A stretch of DNA of 64,000 nt from Diabrotica undecimpunctata (taxonomy: Eukaryota > Arthropoda > Insecta > Coleoptera > Chrysomelidae). The position numbers and the translations under genes were made by a program. Positions 56,590 through 64,000 of the stretch are shown piece by piece. The notes below the pieces were generated by a model that worked only from the letters and a program-made list of their open reading frames with translations, made no database searches and was not told the DNA's origin. The stretch covers positions 77,290,263-77,354,262 of the forward strand of contig NC_092803.1 in assembly GCF_040954645.1 (NCBI RefSeq). Reading direction: 5' to 3'. Numbering within the stretch: position 1 is the stretch's first letter; each line of letters begins with the position of its first letter.

Positions 56590-57989
56590 CTTATACTAAT
56601 ATTCTACTTTTTTTTGATATTTTAGCAGCCATTTATCTAAAGGACCAATTTTATTCCATTTTGGTTATCGTAGTAAGTAATATAATTTATTTGACAATCA
56701 TTTTTATTAGCTGTCAAATTTGAATATGGTACAACATCTAAATAATACCAATAAATTTTGGTCATTTTGATTCATTTGGTGAAATATTTTCGTTTATTCC
56801 ACTAGAATTTATTTATCTGTTCTTTTAATTATTACCTTATTATCTGTCTATGAATCTTACATAGTTTTCTATTATTGCAAGATGTTTTGTTTATACAAAG
56901 CTACTCTCGAGGCAGTTTTTTGCAGCTTTCGTGTTGTGTAACTTACATTTTCAGGATTTGCCTTATTATTATGGCATGTTCTTTAACTCTTAATATATAT
57001 ATAGACATTCGTGTCTCACTGGTAACCCCATTTTCTGTTCCACGGCCTTAGAATCGTGAGCTTAATTAGTTCCATTTTTATTTCCAATGAATATTATCTA
57101 CTTTAGTTTTTCTCCTAAGTTTTGTCTGAATCGTCTTAGCATTTCTCAAGATTACAAATCTCTTATTTCTCCCATTACTATTTATTATTATTTTTTTAGA
57201 AGTGATGTATTTAAAGAGGAAATCAAAGTACAAAAGAATATTAAGACATACAAAACTACTTTCATACAATATTTTGAAGAAAGATAAAAAAAAACAAACT
57301 AAAAAAGTAACACCTGGACATTTGTCAATAGGGACTGGAAATATGTACGAAATAATACGCCCCAAGAAAATATTTTCTAGAAAACGCTTTAAAATCTGGT
57401 TGACTATGTACTCACCAACAATAAACTCAATCCATTGTATTATTTAATAAAATCTACAAGATGGTCTTTATTGCTTCGCATTTCTCTTGGATTATACTGT
57501 CCAACTTTCTGTCCAAACGCAGATATTAATAACTGAATCGGGACCTAATCCACAAAATAAAGAAAAACCTCCTAGGATTAATAATAATCGTCTTTCAGAA
57601 AGTAATTTACGGGGTCCCTTTCCCCAATCCCTTTTAACTAATAAGACCGAATAGAACCGGGGAAATTATTTATCTCAATTCTTTTTTTCGGGTGTATAGA
57701 CAATATCGAGCGGGCGAAAGCCGTTTTGGTCTTCCGTCAATGAAAATAAATACACAAAGGGTAGACATCAATTCCGGTTAGTTCGACCGTTCTCTTGATC
57801 GTTTATATTTTTTGTTAAGAGTACCGACTCCCTGAAAAATTTATAAGAGCTCGCTTTGATTCGACATAAGCGTTTCATTTTACTGAAATTTAATTTTATT
57901 ACATTCCATTATTACGTATATACTCCAGTAAATGATTATTAAATACAGCGAAACTGTATAATTCTCAGTGTCACCACCGAATTGCATAA
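56590..57989. other. AT-rich non-coding stretch
   Basis: No supportable feature on either strand. The three overlapping frames around 57078-57447 are Lys/Ile/Ser-rich composition effects without a family motif. Confidence 0.5.
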
Positions 57990-58430
57990 CAATTTGGATT
58001 TAGGTTCTACTTACACTCCATTTCCCTTTTGAATTTTTGCCGTTGGTTGCTTATTATTTTTTAGGGGCGAAAAGTACGCCTATTAGAAAAAACTCGAATA
58101 ACTGTAAATTAAAGTGGGTAATTGATTCAAATCATCTTTTAATGAAGTCAAGTCAAGTCAAGTCAAATAACAATAAACAACATGCTTAAGATTTATCACA
58201 GTTTAACCCCTAAATCTCATCTCCTAGACTAATTATAATTAAAACAATGTCATTGAATACCTTGTCTCCACTGACTTGCATGGGCATTTGGATATATGTT
58301 ATACTTACCCTTCACTGGAGTTGTGCCGTTGGTTGCTTATTTTTTAAGGGTGAAAACTACCCCCATAGAAAAAAATCATAAAATTATAAATTCAAGCCAT
58401 TTAGAATGATTTAATTATATAGTGACATTC
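57990..58430 (+). repeat. Two diverged copies of a non-coding repeat in tandem
   Basis: TTGCCGTTGGTTGCTTATTA...AGGGGCGAAAAGTAC...AGAAAAAA at about 58037-58090 recurs as GTGCCGTTGGTTGCTTATT...AGGGTGAAAACTAC...AGAAAAAA at about 58324-58378, about 287 bp apart and in the same orientation. A fainter ACCACC...AAAAACAAC block follows near 58490. The sequence between includes a 4-unit AAGTC run (58146-58165). Confidence 0.65.
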
Positions 58431-58439
58431 AATTTAGAT

Positions 58440-59150
58440 TTCTTTACTGTTTTAATTTTTTACCACATAATTTCTACCCATATAAAAACCACCTCAAAAA
58501 ACAACCCTTATTAGTTTGTAAGTATATGTAAAAGTATGTATGTATAGTATTTTTCATATACAAATGCGTGCACGTCATTCAATATTTACGACGTCAGAAC
58601 CCCACAGCGTTGCCAAAACATCAGAATAGTTAGTAAGTGAGGAATTTTTAAAATGTCAACTATTTGTCAAACTATTATATAACAGTAAATACACTTAGTT
58701 TTAAGACTACTGCAACACACTAAAATACATAAGAAAACATTTTAATACAAAAAATTATATATTCTAAATTTTAAACTTACCTCTATTTAGAGCATTAATA
58801 GTAAAAACGTCCCGCCATTATTTCTTGTTCAAAATAATCTTTTTTATATGAAAGCTTATCTGCTTTCTACAGATTATTTAGTTGTTTTGGCATAGCACAA
58901 TCACAATACACAACAATAATTAGTTTTTAAAGCTATTAATCTCTAAATTTAATATGTATTTATAAATACAATTTATTAATATATAATATATTATGATCAA
59001 ATTGTGTAAGAAATCAAAACAGAAACAAAATTCTTACTCTAAAAAAGCATCAACACTTTAAACAATTTTGCCACATGCTTAACTGTCAAAAAATTTGAAG
59101 TATTCCCATATCAGTTGCGTACAATAATTGTCTAATATATTTAATTAAAA
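58440..59150. other. AT-rich non-coding stretch
   Basis: Nothing recognised. Confidence 0.5.
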
Positions 59151-59177
59151 TTATTTTTTTTTTATTGAAAAAGTTTA

Positions 59178-59204
59178 CCGCATCCACCATAAGGTGATTA
59201 GCGG
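59178..59204 (-). other. 3'-UTR hairpin of I-like copy C
   Basis: On the minus strand CCGCTAATCACC pairs with GGTGGATGCGG across a short loop. It lies about 30 bp after the stop of the terminal domain and just before the poly-A. It is nearly the same as in copy B. Confidence 0.8.
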
Positions 59205-59235
59205 GAATACAATGTAGGTGTACAATTCTAATAGT

Positions 59236-60690
59236 TTAAATTTTATAATAATATAATCCTATACATTTTAAATATTTTCCCAAATCAGCATAATTTAAGT
59301 CTGTACCTAAGAGTTTATTGATATTGTTTGGAATATTGAATCTGTTGCGTTCATTTACAAAAAGTTGACAGTCAATTAAAAAATGTTTAACACTGTTTGT
59401 TTCGTCACAAATGTCACATTTAGGGGGATTATCTCTGGTAAAAAGGTACGAATTCGTATATCTTGTATGGCGTAAACGTAGTCGAGTAATGATGGTTTGC
59501 AGTTTTCGGTTTCGAGTTCTGGGTAGCCATGGATAAATATTGTCTTTAATTTTCCGTGGTGTTGTCTGTGAATAATTCCATTCTTGATTCCACTTACACG
59601 TAATTAAGTTTTTTATAGACGTTTTTATATCACCCGCGGGATTTCGACACTCCGTTACATCTGTTTCCACACTTTCCGACACTTTACTCGCGCACTAATC
59701 TGCAGCTTCGTTTCCATCAATACCACTATAAGATGAAATCCATATGAAGGCAGTGCGTCTGGAATTTTCTTCAGTTTGCTTTAGTTCAGATTTTACCATT
59801 TTTTCTAGAGGCTTTTAGGATACTGTTACGTAAAAATATGAGTCATATTAAAAACCTGTAAACATGTTGTTTATTCACTAATATGTTGTAGATTCTACGA
59901 GACCCTTCGATCAGCTGGCAGAAATCTACCTGAAACGGTCGAAGCTTCCAGAAACCGGTCGAACGATGACCCTGATTTACTTTCTAGTATAATCAGAGGG
60001 ATTCACCTGAATTCTACGGCTAGCTGTATTTTCATATATAATAACGGAGCTTTCATTGAAGGGGAACAGTCAAAAGAAGATATCGCGATCGGGTATTTTA
60101 AATGTGACGCTCGGATATACAAATTATTGTAAGATAAATTAATATAAATAAAATTTAAATAAATTAAAAAAAAAAAAAAAAAATTCGTAAGTGTTATAAA
60201 TATTGAACCTTTAGTAAATTAAGATAAGAACAATAAATTAAAATTAATAAAAACATTACAATACATATGATTTAAGGTTTGTAAAACACCAAGGGAATCA
60301 CTTAGAATCAAGCATTTTAGTATTTTATTATTGTTGATATGTTCAAGAGCTTTGAGTATTGCATAAAGTTCAGCAGAGAAGATGCTGAAATATTTGGGCA
60401 GTCTGAATTAAAATTGATTGTTAGACGTTACATATGCAGCACCAACTCCTGTGTTGCATTTGGATGCATCTGTAAATATCCTGCAGCAATTTTCTCCATG
60501 TCTGTTTATGACTGAATTGAGGTTATTTTTAATAACAGCCGGATTTATAGAATGCATATTAAATACAGTAATATTATAATTTATTTCGGGGATGGAGGAT
60601 ATTTACACCAAGATGGAGGATGGTTCAAATTTATTTGAAATATATCTGGAAAATCTAGGTGTAAATATCTTCGATAGAAGTTAGATAGAT
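59236..60690 (-). pseudogene. RNase H and C-terminal domain of I-like copy C, split by an LTR
   Basis: Before the insertion (60690 to 60261): RPIFDNTFNN, a broken linker, then RNase H: CCRIFTDASKCNTGVGAAYV (about 60450), IFSAELYAILKALEHIN, then LILSDSLGVLQTLN (about 60290). After the LTR (59819 downward): EKMVKSELKQTEENSRRTAF, WISSYSGIDGNEAAD, with Tyr-Ser where HIG or HVG is usual, and a stop at CAS. The 148-codon frame 59236-59682 is the terminal domain: EWNYSQTTPRKIKDN, WLPRTRNRKLQTIITRLRLR and CDICDETNSVKHFLIDC (C-X2-C...H...C), then YLKCIGLYYYKI. It lines up block by block with the intact copy B. Confidence 0.85.
59824..60260. mobile_element. Probable solo LTR, 437 bp, with 4-bp TSD
   Basis: ATAC at 59820-59823 recurs at 60261-60264. 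The enclosed segment starts TGTTACG and ends CATTACA, i.e. TG...CA ends with a matching TGTNA/TNACA inverted pair. It interrupts the RNase H domain of I-like copy C, and removing it brings the two halves together. The inside has no coding frame; an A-run of about 18 near 60170 could belong to the polyadenylation region. It is not the same LTR as the Gypsy element at 22.99 kb apart from the first bases. No second LTR or internal region is present, so recombination between LTRs is the likely cause. Confidence 0.75.
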
Positions 60691-60695
60691 CTATT

Positions 60696-62870
60696 TTAAA
60701 GTGTATTTTTGTTATTGAATGTATTATCAAAAATAGGTCTATTTCGATTGGATGCTATAGAAGTTGCATGTGTTAATGTTAAATAAATGCGACGGTGTAG
60801 TAAAGATGGTTCTCCAGTTTCAATATATAAATTTTCTACCGGTGTTGTTCTAAATGCTCCCAGAGCAATTCTTGATGCGGTATTGTGTATACTATCTAAT
60901 GGTTTTAGTGTTGTGTCGTATGCAGAGATATACGCAATGGAGCCTAAATCTATTTTAGATCTAATTAATGCTTTACATAGACTAATTAGTGTATAGTAAT
61001 CAGAGCCCCAATCCCTGTTAGATAAAGTACTTAATATATTTAAGTTTTTATTGCACGATGCGACAAGTTGATCTATGTGTTTTTTCCAGGATAGTTTTTT
61101 GTCCAACCACATTCCCATGAATTTTGTGTCTGTTTTAAACATGAGCTCTGAATTAAAAAACTTTAATATTGGTTTACTGAAAGCGTGTTTGTTAGTGAAT
61201 ACCATTCCCACTGTTTTAGATACGGAAAATTTAAATCCTGTGTCTCAGGACCATTCTTCCAGTTGTTTTAGAAAATTTTGTAAGTAGTTCGACATAAGTG
61301 AAGAATCTTTGCCCTTGATATATACCACCAAATCGTCTACGTAAAGACGAGCTTTCAAAGGTTTTGGTAAATTTTTAATTATATCATTTATGGCGATTAG
61401 GAATAATGTTGGGCTAATTATAGAACATTAAGGGGTTCCGTTTTCCTCAATATGTTCTTCGGAATATAAACTGTGAACTCTGACTTGAAATGCTCTTTGT
61501 CGTAAAAAGTTTTTAATAAATTCTAGAGAGTTTTCCCGGATATTCCACGAGTGCATCTTTTTTAAAATATTATGTCTCCAGCACGTGTTGAATGCTTCCT
61601 TTATATCGAAAAATATTCCTCTACAGTGTTGTCGCATCTCTAGTGCTTCCTGGATATCGCTTTCTAAATCTAGTATATTATCTATGCCTGATCGATTTTG
61701 TCTAAAACCATTTTGCTCATTCGTTAGTAGATTTGAACTTTCAAGTGTCCAGGTGAGCCTTGTATTGATGATTTTTTTAGTAATTTTTCTATGGAGCACG
61801 TCAAACTTATGGGTCTGTAAGGTTCAGGGTCTAGACGGGGACATTGAGGTTTAAGAAATGGGAGAACAATAGCCTTAGTCCAAATTGTGTGGTACTGGTG
61901 TTGCTGCCATATGAAATTAAATATCTGTAGCAACTTTTATGGCTGAATTAGGAAGTTGTTTTAAAAAAATAGATGGTATATTATCTGGTCCAGGACTAGT
62001 ATCCTTCAAATATCTAAGTGAATCATTTAATTCATGAAGCGTTAGAGGAAGATTTAGAGAATTAATGTTAATTTCATATGAAAGTGTGCTCTAATTTTCG
62101 GATTGTGTTTTGTTTTCAAGAAAAACAGGGTCGTAGTTTTCATTGGAAGATATTTTTGTATAATTTGGTGCCAATATGTTGGCAATTTCTTTTGGTGATG
62201 TATTTATTTGGTTATTTACTTTTAGGCTCGATACTGTGGGTGGCTGTTGAAAACCGGAAATTTTGCTAATTTTTTTCCAAACTTCACTTATTGACGTGGA
62301 GCTGTTTATATTAGAAACATATTTTATCCAACTGGATTTTTTTGCTTGTTTAATTAATAGTTGAGTTTAGACTTAAGTCTTTTATATGCAATCTTATTCT
62401 CTAGATTTTTATGTTTTTTATACCTAAAAATCTTTTTTACTTGCCCTAATCGCTTCACTGCAGTCAGGATTCCACCATAGTACGGGTGTATGATTTTTTG
62501 GCGGTTTTGTTTTAACTATAAACTGTTTTGCACTCTGTATAATGATATTATTGAAGTCTTCTAGAGTATCATTGATGTTATTTTTTGCAATAAAGTTTTC
62601 TATAGTTTTATCGATGAAGTCTTTAAATTCTGTCCAGTTTGCTGATTCAGTTTTTCATTTGGGTAAAAACTCGTGAGTAGATTGTTGTCTAGTAATATTT
62701 CGGATAATAATGGGATGATGGTCGCTACTATATGTATATGGTAGGACTTCCCACCAGAGCTGAGGAGACAAAACTGGCAAAAACTTAAATTAATTGCAGA
62801 TGAATCTCCCGTCTGAATGTTAAAACGTGTAGGAGTTCCATCATTAAGTAAGTTGAGCTGTAACTCAGAG
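60696..62870 (-). pseudogene. Endonuclease end, RT and linker of I-like copy C
   Basis: Read downward from 62870: endonuclease C-terminus in broken frames (YTYSSDHHPIIIRN near 62720), then WWNPDCSEAI (about 62450) and the linker SSWIKYVSNINSSTSISEVW. RT: DTSPGPDNIPSIFLKQLP (about 61990), then frame 61428-61799 with RLTWTLESSNLLTNEQNGFR, RSGIDNILDLES and GIFFDIKEAFNTCW. At the PQG block that frame stops with TAA (GTP-stop-CSIISPTLF). The catalytic box is YVDD (plus-strand 61332-61343), where copy A has YADD. The thumb and linker frame 60696-61211 has KFMGMWLDKKLSWKKHIDQL and YISAYDTTLKPLDSIHN, ending in SLLHRRIYLTLTHATSIAS. Confidence 0.85.
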
Positions 62871-62871
62871 A

Positions 62872-64000
62872 TTAATTTTTCAGTAATTTACCTCTACTAT
62901 CTGTCGGTACTGACCCCCATATGTTATTGTGACCATTAAAATCACCGACTATAATACGAGGAGATGGTATTTGTTCGATAAGACTATTTATGTCATCAAA
63001 AGTAAATACTGCACTCGATGGTAAATAAATATTACAGATGTAGAGAGTTGCAGGTACTTCAAGTTTTATTACTACTGTTTCAAGTGTGGTGTTTACAGGA
63101 AATAGGCTTGCTACGGAAGATTTTTTGACCAAAGTGGTAACCCCACCAGAAGAATAATTACAATTGCTTATTCTGTCATTTCTAAAACAATTGAACTGCT
63201 TAGGATTGTAATTTTGTGTGGTAATGCTTCGTTTAGCAGATCTTCCTTTTAAATGGGGGTAAATTGTGTTTAGCATATGAATGAGTGCTGGGATATCTGT
63301 AGTAAAGTCCTGAATTATATTAATGGGATTTTGTACACCACTAACATTACTTAAAAGTAAACAAAATTGATCGAAATTAAGGATAATAAATGGTGGTGAT
63401 TGATTTTCAATGAAGTGTTTTACTGGTTCGAAAAGAGTTTGGCTGGATAGTATGGTTTCTGTGCAATCTTCACTGGTCTTAGTTTTCTTCATTTTAGGTG
63501 TTGGTGTCGAAAAATGGTTTTCTTTTAGATCCGTGTCTGGCGGTGTAAGAATATCATGAATATTCCGTTTTGGCTTACTATTTATACCTATTGTGTCTAT
63601 TGTGTTATCAATATTATTGATGATAGTTTTTTGGTTAGGTGTTTTATCGTATTTTTGTTTGATTGATTCTGTTTTATCTGTAGAAGATGAAGTTGGAGTT
63701 GGCATAATGACATTGCTAAGTTCAGTTTAGGATAAATTATCATTATTGGTTTCCATAGAACATTCTTGAACATAAACTTGTGAGTTTTCATTGCAGCGAT
63801 GGGCAGTATGTCCGGTCTTTTTGCAGTTGTAACATACCATACTATCTTGAGACAGAAAGATTCGATATATTGTTTCGTCATGATTTATAGTAAACGAATC
63901 AGGTAGTTCTATAATATGAGGACTTACATAAACCTGTCTTCTGAAACTGAGAATATGACTATACTCAGGTGATATAGCGCTGATTTTTAAAAATGTAATT
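62872..64000 (-). pseudogene. ORF1 fused in frame to the endonuclease of I-like copy C
   Basis: One frame runs from the window edge to 62872, interrupted only by a TAA (plus-strand bases 63727-63729). It starts with SPEYSHILSFRRQVYV, then FTINHDETIYRIFLSQ, then a zinc knuckle CYNCKKTGHTAHRC (63793-63834, C-X2-C-X4-H-X4-C). A Ser/Thr/Asn-rich linker follows, then FIILNFDQFCLLLSN and ALIHMLNTIYPHLK, the end of ORF1. It then passes without a stop into endonuclease sequence: NYNPKQFNCFRNDR, NYSSGGVTTLVKK, IYLPSSAVFTFDDINSLIEQ and IIVGDFNGHNNIWGS. In copy A the two ORFs are separate, so a deletion joined them here and removed the first part of the endonuclease. Confidence 0.82.

Larger units (their letters stand above)
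59150..64000 (-). mobile_element. I-like non-LTR retrotransposon (copy C), runs off the window
   Basis: Read from 64000 downward: end of ORF1 with a CCHC knuckle, endonuclease, RT, thumb/linker, RNase H (interrupted by a probable solo LTR at 59824-60260), C-terminal domain, the 3' hairpin at 59178-59204 and a poly-A (plus strand T-run at about 59153-59163). It has the same family layout as copy A, and is longer and better preserved. The ORF1 start lies outside the window. About ten stops or frameshifts and at least one deletion make it inactive. Confidence 0.88.

Overview
This is an AT-rich eukaryotic window packed with decayed transposable elements. I found no convincing host protein gene, rRNA gene, functional tRNA gene or CRISPR array. 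The mix of element types (APE-type non-LTR retrotransposons of RTE-like, R1-like and I-like type, Penelope-like elements with GIY-YIG remnants, a Gypsy LTR element, a tRNA-derived SINE, foldback elements and long TA runs) points to an arthropod, most likely an insect. A beetle is my guess from the style of the repeats and cannot be proven here. Almost every long reading frame is reverse transcriptase, endonuclease, RNase H or integrase sequence broken by stops, frameshifts and deletions.

Layout. 0.5-1.3 kb is a foldback repeat. 2.6-4.1 kb is a dispersed repeat interrupted by an 843-bp element with 36-bp inverted ends; an uninterrupted inverted copy lies at 47.6-48.0 kb. 4.2-5.0 kb is an RTE fragment with a 10-bp target duplication. 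5.2-11.7 kb is an I-like element (ORF1, endonuclease, RT, RNase H) split by a 5'-truncated R1-like element (9.07-11.22 kb). 12.6-13.9 kb is an old RTE copy. At 15.8-19.8 kb a minus-strand RTE is split by a plus-strand RTE of another family. 20.4-21.4 kb and 28.8-31.0 kb are Penelope-like elements. At 22.4-27.6 kb another RTE carries an internally deleted Gypsy element with both LTRs. 31.0-33.3 kb is an RTE that follows directly on the Penelope-like element, and 33.7-34.9 kb is a young 5'-truncated I-like element.

35-42 kb is mostly non-coding, with a tandem duplication, one long minus-strand RTE fragment, a Penelope fragment and a foldback element. 42-50.2 kb is a patchwork of RTE pieces, including a 342-bp RTE tail nested in another RTE and flanked by a perfect 10-bp duplication. 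At 51.9-55.5 kb, 15-bp perfect inverted ends enclose a degenerate reading frame, a Penelope fragment, a SINE with a 13-bp duplication, and a foldback that itself contains the best-preserved RTE reverse transcriptase in the window. 55.5-59.1 kb holds small retroelement tails and non-coding DNA. 59.2-64.0 kb (minus) is a second long I-like element, cut by a 437-bp probable solo LTR and running off the window edge.

The elements do not form a pathway. What connects them is layered insertion: target-site duplications and restored reading frames give a relative history at eight or more loci. RTE-like copies favour (GAA)n or (GAT)n tails, and the three I-like copies share a 3'-UTR hairpin. I did not find a clearly novel functional system. 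The most useful leads are the inverted-end elements at 2.95-3.79 kb and 51.9-55.5 kb, the conserved I-element 3' hairpin, and the ORF1-endonuclease fusion at 62.9-64.0 kb.
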